A stretch of 64,000 nucleotides of DNA, taken from the NCBI RefSeq assembly GCF_035918095.1, contig NZ_CP109137.1, positions 3,784,001 through 3,848,000 on the forward strand, given 5' to 3'. The stretch is from Streptomyces sp. NBC_01750 (lineage in GTDB: Bacteria; Actinomycetota; Actinomycetes; Streptomycetales; Streptomycetaceae). Shown piece by piece: positions 42,638 through 50,094 of this stretch; the stretch's first letter is position 1; every line of letters begins with the position of its first letter. A program made the translations under genes and the position numbers. Under the pieces are notes generated by a model, which worked only from the letters and a program-made list of their open reading frames with translations, was not told where the DNA came from and ran no database searches.

Positions 42638-43965
42638 GATGCGGCCTTCGGCCCGTGCCCGGATGCGGGCGGCCCACTTAGCGGCTTCTGCCGGGGGCTG
42701 GCCTCCGGTGAGTTCGGCGATGTGCTTGGCGTCGAGGTTCGTGGAGCCAGCGGGCGTGCCAGGGCGGGTGTCGCCGTCGTGGCTGGTTCAGGACGGTTTC
42801 CCGGCGCCCCAGGCGAGGGCGCGGGTGATGACCATCGCCTCCCAAACCCGGGCGACGAGTGTGGCGTCCTCGCGTGGATCAGCGTCGTGCCGGTCAGGCG
42901 ACATGCCGGTCAGGCGACATGCCGGTGATGCCGCCGGGCCGCAGGCCGGGTGCGGAGGTGGTGTCGGCGTACACGTGACGTTCATGTGTACGCCGACACC
43001 GCTCCCGCGCGACACCCCGTTGTCGGCGGGGTCGCGGATCCGCCGCCACCAGGTCGGGGAACAGGAGGGTGCCCGGGGAGAGTTCGCGTGCACCCCATCG
43101 GGCGCCGCGCGTCAGCCAGCTCTACAGTCCCGAGGGTCCGGCGGGATCGAGGAGGCCGCCGGCGCCGTGGTCCCCCTCCACGTGAGGACTGCAGCACGCC
43201 CGAGCCGGCAGGTCGACCCCGTCGTGGCCGGGGACCGTCGCGTGATCGACATGGGCGTCGTGCGACCTCTCCGGCAGCGCCCTGACTCGATATGGCCGAG
43301 TTCGATGCGGGCCATCAGGCCCGACGCCGAACTCCGCCGCTCGGTACCTGGTCAATTCTGGCCAGATGCCGGAACATCTCACCACGGCGGATGTCTGACA
43401 TTTATCTTGGCTGCGGAGCTCGATCCTCGGTACGCGGAACTGAGGTCGGCCGACACGCTCAGGGGGAGCAATATAAGGTATGTATAAACGGGGTCACCAC
43501 CACACCCTGCTCGCCATGTCGGTCTGAACACCTCGCGCCAGCAGGCGCGAGATGCGGGGGCTTCCGGACCAATAGCCTGGCCACAAGAGCGAACTTTGCA
43601 GCCCGAAGATTCGACAATGAGCTGCCGCGACGGAGAAGTACCGCCATCACGCCGCGCTCATCACACGTCCGCGATCGAATTCGCGAGCCGGGCTCCGAAC
43701 GTGTCCGCCTTGAGCAGGCAGGAAATCCACATGCCCCGTTCCCCGGAACCAATGCTCGCGTTACCGACACATGCGACACGTAGGAGTTTCCAGCACGTCG
43801 ACAACCTGGTGAAACAACGCTCGCGTGCCCATACGACACCGCGAGCAGCCGTGCACAGAAGGGGGAATGTACAATGCCCAAAGTGGGCCACTCACAAACC
43901 CGGTGCCAGGAACCGGAAAGAGGGATCGACGATCGGCGGCAGCCCATCGGGAGGGGATCCACGGA
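42638..43965. other. Long non-coding or decayed stretch with several inverted repeats
   Basis: No gene supported. Contains tandem GCCGGTCAGGCGACAT copies at about 42889-42925, a 15-bp perfect inverted repeat at 42960-43000, and a small hairpin CTCGCGCC-AGCA-GGCGCGAG at 43532-43551. From ~43560 to 43960 the base composition is lower in G+C than the flanks, suggesting acquired DNA. Confidence 0.4.
42960..43000. repeat. 15-bp perfect inverted repeat
   Basis: GGTGTCGGCGTACAC / GTGTACGCCGACACC with an 11-nt loop. Too long for a typical operator; possibly a terminator-like or mobile-element end hairpin. Confidence 0.75.
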
Positions 43966-44550
43966 ATGAATCGGATCCCCCGTCGCAACAATCCCGAATC
44001 CGGAATCCTCTCGAGATTCTACCGCCGTTTACGCGCCGACCGACTGCACTTTCAGGCCGAACGGGAAAGTGAGCACCTGCTCGCCTCCATACCCCTCCCG
44101 GAGCCCTTCGACTTCGACCAGCTGGTCGGGAACATCGCGGAGGCCAGCGGCCGACAGATCGTCATGAAACCGATCCCGGACCACCTGACCGGACTCGACG
44201 GCATGTGCGGCCTCCTCATCAAGCACGACACACATCCGGTCGACCTGATCCTCCACCCCAAGGGCTGCTCGCCGTCCCACGAACTCGAGTTGAAGGTGCA
44301 CCAGCTGGTGCACCTCTGGGCCGGGGACAACACCGGCATCCTCAGATCGCCCGACACCCTGCGGGCACGCGCGGTGACGCCGGATGGCGGGCTCTCGACG
44401 ACCAGGCCCCCGGACCACGACGCGCTCATCGAACTGCGCGCCGACAACGTGGCGCGGCTCATCGGCCAGAGGAGCACGCACCGGGCCCGTCGACGGGGGC
44501 CGGCTGCCGTCGACGGCCCGCACCGTGGCGGAGCCCCCGCCCGGCCGTGA
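43966..44550 (+). CDS. ImmA/IrrE-like protein with degenerate HQxxH
   Basis: 194 aa. The fold resembles small 'toxin component' ImmA-like proteins paired with XRE regulators in Streptomyces: FDFDQLVGNIAEASGRQIVM, MCGLLIKHDTHPVDLILH, then LELKVHQLVHLWAGDN at the place of the HExxH helix. The catalytic Glu is replaced by Gln (HQLVH), so zinc may bind but proteolysis is doubtful. ATG with GGGAGGGGATCC upstream. It is convergent with, and 27 bp from, a multi-HTH regulator gene. The C-terminal 40 residues are basic and low in complexity. Confidence 0.6.
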   Translation: MNRIPRRNNPESGILSRFYRRLRADRLHFQAERESEHLLASIPLPEPFDFDQLVGNIAEASGRQIVMKPIPDHLTGLDGMCGLLIKHDTHPVDLILHPKGCSPSHELELKVHQLVHLWAGDNTGILRSPDTLRARAVTPDGGLSTTRPPDHDALIELRADNVARLIGQRSTHRARRRGPAAVDGPHRGGAPARP

Positions 44551-44577
44551 ATCCCGACAGCCGCTGGCCCGAACCGA

Positions 44578-45438
44578 TTACGCCGAGCGCCCGTTCTCGT
44601 CATCGGCCAAGATCTCCGCCATCGTCTCGCCGATGAAGTCGCGGAGCTGGTCCCAGGATTCCTTGGGCATGTCCTGGCCCGCACGGCGCGCAACCATCAC
44701 GGTGAACCTGTTGCGCACGGCCCGGGTCGACAGGATCAGGGCGTCGACCTCCGGATCGTCCTGCCGGAAGTAGACCGGCGGCACGTCGAAGGCGAGCGCC
44801 AGGGCATCGAGGGCCTCGTCCTCCGGTTCGGCGACCTCGCCGGCCCGCAGTGCCCGGACCATCGCCTCGGTGAGCACCGTGGAGCCGCTCTTCCGGTTCC
44901 CCTCGGACGCGAGGTGCGCGTCCGAGGGCGCCGCCCCTCCGTAGACCTCGGAGCGCAGCGACTCCAACTTGCGGGCCACGCGAGCGCCGTCGGCCGACGG
45001 CTCCTCCTCCGGCTCTTCGGGCTGCCCGAAGGAACGCCGCTGCGCGGCGAGGAGTTCAGCGCGGGTCACGTTGTAGGCGGCGGCCAGCGCCGTCACCGCC
45101 TGGTCGGACAGCGGCCGCTTGCCCTGTTCGGCGGCCCTTACCGGCATGGGGGACGAGGTGTTGGTGTAGCGCGCCGTGTCCGCCTGGGTCATCCCAGCGT
45201 CGCACCGCAGGTCAGCGAGATTCGGTGATTCGGTGCGCGGAAAGAGTTCATTCAGATCGGCATCCAGGAATGCGGCGATCGCCGACAATCGCTCCGGAGG
45301 GGGAGCTGCCAAGCCGTTCTCCCAGCGATAGACGGCGTTCACCTTCACGTGAAGCCCCTCGGCCAGAGTGGCCTGCGACAGGCGTTTGATGACACGGCGG
45401 TCACGCAACTTACCGCCGTCGAAGACGCGGTCGGGCAT
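44578..45438 (-). CDS. XRE regulator with multiple HTH domains
   Basis: 286 aa. First HTH at residues ~10-60 (VIKRLSQATLAEGLHVKVNA, VYRWENGLAAPPPERLSAIA), a second at ~75-130 (LRCDAGMTQADTARYTN, ALAAAYNVTRAELLAAQ), and a third HTH-like segment ending LALAFDVPPVYFRQDDPEV, followed by a short helical tail. This multi-HTH design is frequent in Streptomyces regulators next to ImmA-like genes. The Met of MPDRVFDGGKLRD is preferred as start. It lies 0.7 kb from the biosynthetic cluster, so it could also act on that; direct evidence is lacking. Confidence 0.75.
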   Translation of the reverse strand: MPDRVFDGGKLRDRRVIKRLSQATLAEGLHVKVNAVYRWENGLAAPPPERLSAIAAFLDADLNELFPRTESPNLADLRCDAGMTQADTARYTNTSSPMPVRAAEQGKRPLSDQAVTALAAAYNVTRAELLAAQRRSFGQPEEPEEEPSADGARVARKLESLRSEVYGGAAPSDAHLASEGNRKSGSTVLTEAMVRALRAGEVAEPEDEALDALALAFDVPPVYFRQDDPEVDALILSTRAVRNRFTVMVARRAGQDMPKESWDQLRDFIGETMAEILADDENGRSA

Positions 45439-46122
45439 AGGCATGCTCCACAAGGTGAGGATTGAAGGGATTCTAGCGCCACGCCGGGGGCAGATCTTGA
45501 CATCCGAGATATCGGCTTGACCTCGTAACCATCGCCGGAGTTACGCCAGCACTCGAGAACGTCGCCCGCGCCGCGCCTCTGTTGTCGCGATTTTTCCATG
45601 TTTACTCATCTTTTTTGTGGTCGCCGTACATCGCCCGAGAGGGGCACCGAGGCGTCGGACCATCCTCGAGCGATCCGGGAACGCTTGACTGGATCTATGG
45701 AAGTAGATAAATTCAGCTTCAGGTGATCGGGGGTGGTCGTCACATCGGACGACAGCCACCACCTCGGGGATCGGATAGGAGGCGCGAGCTCGGGGACGCC
45801 TCCTCTCGGGTCTCCGAGACATCGTGTCCGCCGCACAACCGCACTGCGCTACGCACCGAGGGCCGGTGCAACAACGCCGGATCCTCTCGGGTGTTGTTGC
45901 CGACGGTCATCCGTTCCCCGCACCATCCGTCCGGCCGCCTCCCGGCGAATTCGGACGGCGTTGTCGAAATTCCCGCGCATCTGCATCCGGCGGAAAACCG
46001 GCGGCCCGTGTCCACTCGAGTCCGGTGGGGCGGGCGGAATTCGCCGTGCACTCTTCCATTCCACTTTCCGATTTCGCGCACCCGCGCATTCTTTTTCATG
46101 TCGTCACAGGAGGCGATCTGTC
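45439..46122. other. Upstream region of the biosynthetic cluster
   Basis: 684 bp without a supported gene, relatively AT-rich at 45590-45720. TTGACATCCGAGATATCGG followed by CTTGACC at 45498-45521 contains two TTGAC elements around an imperfect palindrome and may be an operator for the XRE gene or a promoter for the cluster. The leader to the first cluster gene is long (>350 bp). Confidence 0.35.
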
Positions 46123-46902
46123 ATGCCCACGATCTCCGTCGGTAACTCGCGTATCCACTACACCGTGACGGGCGAGGGTCCAGCCCTGCTGTTGGTGCAC
46201 GGCGTGGGCAAGGGCGGCCAGGTCACCTTCGGCCACCTCGTCGAGGAGTTCGCCCGCCGCAACACCGTCATCCTTCCCGAGCTGTCCGGCAGCGAGACCG
46301 CTGCGGACGACGGCACGCCGCTGACCGTTGAGCAGCTCGCCGACGAGGTCGCCGCCGTGATCGAGCACGCTGGCCTCGGCCCCGTGGACCTGGTGGGCTT
46401 CTCGCTCGGCGGGGCCATCGTCGCCGCCACCGCCGCCCTTCACCCCGAGCTTGTTCGCCGCCTGATCCCCGTCGGCGGCCTGGTCAAGTCGGACCTCTAC
46501 ATCCAGAATCTGATCGGTCTGACCCTGAGCCAGAAGCACGACCCGAAGGCCTTCGGCCGCGTGCTCAGCACCACCGCCTTCAGCCCGCGCTTCATCCGCA
46601 GCCAGCCCAGCCTGAGCGACGTCGAGAACCTCGGCTCCGAGCTGAGCCCCTCCAGCGGCCGCATCCGCCAGCTCGAGCTGCTCGTCCAGGTGGACATCCG
46701 CGACCTGGTCGGGAGGGTTCAGGCCGAGACCCTCGTCCTGGCCCCGTACCCGGACGCCGCGGTGCCCGCCGAGCACTCCCGTGAGCTGGCCGCCGCCATC
46801 CCGAACTCCTCTTACACCGAGATCGACAGCGGCCACATGGTGATCTTCGAGAAGCCGGTCGAGTTCGTGAAGCTGGTCCAGGACTTCATCCACAAGGCCT
46901 GA
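46123..46902 (+). CDS. Alpha/beta hydrolase, cluster gene
   Basis: 259 aa. Oxyanion motif LLVHGVGKGGQ, nucleophile elbow VGFSLGGAIVA, catalytic His in EIDSGHMVIFEKP. AGGAGG 9 nt before the ATG. It opens the biosynthetic cluster; the next four genes follow on the same strand. Possible roles are hydrolysis of an amide, lactam or thioester intermediate, or product release; the substrate is not deducible. Similar small hydrolases occur as editing enzymes in NRPS clusters. Confidence 0.85.
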   Translation: MPTISVGNSRIHYTVTGEGPALLLVHGVGKGGQVTFGHLVEEFARRNTVILPELSGSETAADDGTPLTVEQLADEVAAVIEHAGLGPVDLVGFSLGGAIVAATAALHPELVRRLIPVGGLVKSDLYIQNLIGLTLSQKHDPKAFGRVLSTTAFSPRFIRSQPSLSDVENLGSELSPSSGRIRQLELLVQVDIRDLVGRVQAETLVLAPYPDAAVPAEHSRELAAAIPNSSYTEIDSGHMVIFEKPVEFVKLVQDFIHKA

Positions 46903-47022
46903 CGCCCGCCCAGCACGACCTGAACCGGCCATTCACCACCATCCCGGGCGCGGCCCCGCCGGACTCGGCGGTGGCGCCCGACCACCCGCGGAGCACACTC
47001 CGCAGCGATTCCAGGAGGAAGC

Positions 47023-47715
47023 ATGGCCAAGATCCTGTTTGCCGTCAGCAGCCACGAGACCTTGGGGGACACCGGCAACCGGACAGGCTACAGCGTCTCC
47101 GAGGCGGCCCACCCCTACAACGTCTTCGTCGGCGCCGGCCACGAGGTCGACTTCGTCTCCGTGCGCGGCGGCGAGCCACCGGCCGTCGTCTTCGACGGCG
47201 AGGAGAACGACCAGGAGATCATCGGTTTCCTGGCCGACGAGACTGTCAAGGGCAAGCTTGTGGCGACCCGCCGGGCGGCCGACGTCGACCCCTCCGAGTA
47301 CTCCGCGATCTTCTACGTCGGCGGCCACGGCGCCATGTGGGACTTTCCCGACTCCCCGGACCTGGCCCGCATCGCCATGGACATCCACGGCCGCGGCGGG
47401 GTCGTCTCCGCCGTCTGCCACGGCCCGGCTGCCCTCGTCAACCTGCGCCTGCCGGACGGCACCCACCTCGTGCGCGGCAAGCGCGTCGCCTCCTTCAGCA
47501 ACGAGGAGGAGAACTCGCTGGGCCTCGTTGAGGTCATGCCCTTCCTCCTCGAAGACCGACTGAAGGAGACCGGGGCGCTGCACGCCAAGGCGCCCATGTA
47601 CGAGGCCCACACCGAGAGCGACGGCCGGGTCATCACGGGGCAGAACCCCGCCTCCGCCGCCCCCGTGGCGCGGCTCGTCGTCGCCGAGCTCGACCGGGCC
47701 GCCGCCGACCGCTGA
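47023..47715 (+). CDS. DJ-1/PfpI-family protein
   Basis: 230 aa. The nucleophile elbow is VVSAVCHGPAALVNL with Cys, preceded by YVGGHGAMWDFPDSP, giving the Hsp31/PfpI class. These act as glyoxalases, deglycases, hydratases or amidotransferase-like enzymes; in pathways they can act on isonitriles, imines or amides. Follows the hydrolase by 120 bp with GGAGGAAGC upstream of the ATG. In a cluster built on glutamine chemistry, a role on an amide or imine is plausible but inferred. Confidence 0.85.
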   Translation: MAKILFAVSSHETLGDTGNRTGYSVSEAAHPYNVFVGAGHEVDFVSVRGGEPPAVVFDGEENDQEIIGFLADETVKGKLVATRRAADVDPSEYSAIFYVGGHGAMWDFPDSPDLARIAMDIHGRGGVVSAVCHGPAALVNLRLPDGTHLVRGKRVASFSNEEENSLGLVEVMPFLLEDRLKETGALHAKAPMYEAHTESDGRVITGQNPASAAPVARLVVAELDRAAADR

Positions 47716-47806
47716 GGCGATCCCCGGTTCCACCGCCGTCGTCACCGGACGAATCCCATTTGCAGATCGGCCCCGGCTCGCACCGCCGCGGCCCAAGGAG
47801 GCAGAC

Positions 47807-48508
47807 ATGTACGGCTTGATCCAGGTCGCGGGCATCATCGACCAGTCCGAGGCCGACCTCATCATCGAGGAGGGCGCGGACTGGCTCGGCTTCGCCCTGC
47901 GCCTTCCCGCCAAGAACGAGGACCTGTCGGAGGCCGAGGCCGCCGCCATCGTCAAGGCGATCCAGCCCGACAACAAGGGCGTCATCATCACCTACCTGAC
48001 CGATGCCGACGAGATCGCCGCCTTCTGCGCCGAGATGGGCGTCGGCGCGATCCAGCTCCACGGCGACGTGACCCCCGCCGAGCTGCGCCGGCTGCGCACC
48101 CTGGCCCCGGACCTCTACGTCCTCAAGAGCCTCGTGGTGAAGACGGACAACATCGACGAGCTCCGCGAGGTCGTCGAGACCTCCGCCGAGTGGATCGACA
48201 TGTTCATCACCGACAGCTTCAACCCGGCCACCGGCGCCAAGGGGGCGACCGGGCTGACCCACGACTGGGCCGTCAGCGCCGAGCTCGTCCGGATCTCCCC
48301 CAAGCCCCTGATGCTGGCCGGCGGGCTCACCCCGGAGAACGTCGCGGCGGCCATCGAGGCCGTCCGCCCCGCCGCCGTGGACTCGCACACCGGCCTGGAG
48401 GACCCCACCACCCGGCGCAAGGACCGCCAGAAGGTGCGCACCTTCGTGCAGGAGGCCCGCGCCGCCTTCGACCGGGTCGCCGCGGAGGACGGGCGGAGCC
48501 GGTCCTGA
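47807..48508 (+). CDS. TrpF-like isomerase lacking the catalytic Cys
   Basis: 233 aa TIM barrel of the phosphoribosylanthranilate isomerase family: IQLHGDVTPAELRRL, MFITDSFNPATGAKGATGL, PLMLAGGLTPENVAAAI and VDSHTGLEDPTTRRKD (phosphate-binding GG and GLE/DSxTG loops) are all present. However the N-terminal VKICG of true TrpF is IQVAG here, so the general-base Cys is Ala. The Asp in ITDS that acts as general acid is kept. It could do an Amadori-type or epimerase reaction on a ribose-phosphate adduct. Its stop overlaps the next start (TGATG). Confidence 0.85.
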   Translation: MYGLIQVAGIIDQSEADLIIEEGADWLGFALRLPAKNEDLSEAEAAAIVKAIQPDNKGVIITYLTDADEIAAFCAEMGVGAIQLHGDVTPAELRRLRTLAPDLYVLKSLVVKTDNIDELREVVETSAEWIDMFITDSFNPATGAKGATGLTHDWAVSAELVRISPKPLMLAGGLTPENVAAAIEAVRPAAVDSHTGLEDPTTRRKDRQKVRTFVQEARAAFDRVAAEDGRSRS

Positions 48509-49179
48509 TGACCACGCCAACCAAGCCGCTCCGAGGCGTGACCCACCTCCTGCCCCAGACCAACCGGCTGCGCGCCCTGCACTCGATCGTCCGTGACCAC
48601 GAGGCCAGGCGGGAGGACTTCGTCCCCGCCGCCAACCGGATCATCCGCGGGCTCCTCGACGCCGCGCTGGACCTGCTCCCCTACGAGCCCCGCGACGTCC
48701 GCACCCCGGTCGGCCGGACCTACCACGGCCTCTCCCTGGCATCCCGGGTCTATGGCGTCTCCATAGCCCGGGCCGGCGACAGCATGGAGTCCGAGCTGCG
48801 CGTGATGGCGCCGGAGACCCGCCTGGGCAAGATCCTGATCCAGCGGGACAAGGTCACCAAACTCCCGCACCTGCACTACGCGGCGCTGCCCGCCGGCATC
48901 GCCCGGGGCAACGTGCTGCTCCTCGACCCCATGCTCGCCACCGGCGGCACCGCGCTGGCCGCGATCGGCGTGCTGCTCGACCACGGCGTGCCCGAGGAGC
49001 ACATCGTCTTCGTGAACCTGCTCTCCGCCCCCGAAGGGATCAAGGTCGTCCACGACCGTCACCCCGAGGTGCGGATCGTGACCTCCTCCATCGAGGAGCG
49101 CCTCAACGAGCACGCGTTCATGCTTCCCGGCATCGGTGATTTCGGCGACCGCTACTTCGGGACCGACACCCCCGGGTGA
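48508..49179 (+). CDS. FUR1-type uracil phosphoribosyltransferase
   Basis: 223 aa. PRPP loop LLLDPMLATGGTALAAI, upstream IARAGDSMESELRVM with GKILIQRDKVT, and the uracil-binding C-terminus MLPGIGDFGDRYFGT. The RAGDSME and PGxGDFGDRYFGT motifs resemble the fungal FUR1/protozoan type more than the housekeeping bacterial Upp. Family reaction: base + PRPP to nucleoside monophosphate + PPi. In this cluster it may process a pyrimidine-like base, supply ribose phosphate by the reverse reaction, or protect the host. Translationally coupled to the TrpF-like gene by a 1-bp overlap. Confidence 0.88.
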   Translation: MTTPTKPLRGVTHLLPQTNRLRALHSIVRDHEARREDFVPAANRIIRGLLDAALDLLPYEPRDVRTPVGRTYHGLSLASRVYGVSIARAGDSMESELRVMAPETRLGKILIQRDKVTKLPHLHYAALPAGIARGNVLLLDPMLATGGTALAAIGVLLDHGVPEEHIVFVNLLSAPEGIKVVHDRHPEVRIVTSSIEERLNEHAFMLPGIGDFGDRYFGTDTPG

Positions 49180-49180
49180 G

Positions 49181-49203
49181 CGCCCGCTCCGTCGGAGCGG
49201 GCG
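49181..49203 (+). terminator. Hairpin after the phosphoribosyltransferase gene
   Basis: CGCCCGCTCC-GTC-GGAGCGGGCG, 10-bp perfect stem directly after the stop codon. May attenuate read-through into the flavoprotein gene. Confidence 0.55.
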
Positions 49204-49268
49204 GGGCTCCGCGCCCCTGGAATCCCGCCCCTCCGGCCCTTCGACCATCGCGCTAAGGAGCACTCTCC

Positions 49269-49952
49269 GTGTCCACCGCCAACACATCCTCGTCGACGAC
49301 GAAGATCTCGATCGTCTACTACTCGGGCACCGGTAACATCCACAAGCTCGCCGTGGCCGCCGAGGAGGCCGCCGCGGAGACTGGCGCCGATGTCCGGCTG
49401 CGCCGGGTCCCCGAGTACGTCGAGGCGTCCCTGGCCCCCGAGTTCACCGAGTGGACCGAGGCGTGGCGCGAGAACGCTGAGGTCATCGCGGACATTCCAA
49501 CCGCCGCCGCCGATGACCTCGACTGGGCCGACGCGCTCCTGCTCGGCGGCCCCGGCCGGTTCGGCATGATCGCTGCGCCGCTCAAGCACTTCATCGACCT
49601 CGCCTGGCCCCTCAACGCGCGCGGGGGCCTGTCGGGCAAGGTCATGTCGTCGTTCACCTCGACGGGAGCCCCGCACGGCGGCCAGGAAGCGACGATCCTG
49701 TCGCTGAACACCGTCTTCTATCACTGGGGCGGGATCATCGTGCCGCCCGGTATCACCGACGACATCATGACGGCGCCCAGCAACGGCAACCCCTACGGCG
49801 TCAGCTCCGTCTCCGGTCGGCAGGCGATTCCGGGCCGGCTGGCGGAGAACGTCACCGAGGACAACCTCGCCGCCATTGCCTACCAGACCCGCCGCATGGT
49901 CGAGGTCGCCGACGCCCTGCGAAGGGGTCGGACCGCCGACGCGGACCGGTGA
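49269..49952 (+). CDS. WrbA-like flavodoxin/quinone oxidoreductase
   Basis: 227 aa. FMN phosphate loop YYSGTGNIHKLAVAAEEAA, then GGPGRFGMIAAPLKHFID and SSFTSTGAPHGGQEATI, the conserved flavin contacts of the WrbA/NAD(P)H:quinone oxidoreductase family. GTG start with AAGGAG upstream. In this cluster it could reduce a quinone-like or indigoid intermediate or supply electrons; it could equally protect against redox cycling of the product. Followed by a terminator-like hairpin before the NRPS. Confidence 0.88.
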   Translation: MSTANTSSSTTKISIVYYSGTGNIHKLAVAAEEAAAETGADVRLRRVPEYVEASLAPEFTEWTEAWRENAEVIADIPTAAADDLDWADALLLGGPGRFGMIAAPLKHFIDLAWPLNARGGLSGKVMSSFTSTGAPHGGQEATILSLNTVFYHWGGIIVPPGITDDIMTAPSNGNPYGVSSVSGRQAIPGRLAENVTEDNLAAIAYQTRRMVEVADALRRGRTADADR

Positions 49953-49981
49953 CCACCCGTCAGCACCTCGGCACGGCCACG

Positions 49982-50017
49982 GAACACTCGGCTGGTCCCC
50001 ACATCGGCCGAGTGTTC
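49982..50017 (+). terminator. Hairpin between flavoprotein and NRPS genes
   Basis: GAACACTCGGC / GCCGAGTGTTC, 11-bp stem with a 14-nt loop, 30 bp after the stop. Suggests the NRPS gene has its own promoter. Confidence 0.55.
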
Positions 50018-50094
50018 GTCACGGGCGGGTGACCACCGGAACCCGCCCACCACACGGCACACACGCACACACGCACACCCAGGGGGACTCACAC

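Noticed and set aside
41960..42928. A single 322-aa plus-strand protein
   Set aside because: Only the first ~130 codons look like protein (YqcI/YcgG-like); the remainder is the complement of a better minus-strand coding sequence, so I call a truncated gene plus an antisense ORF.
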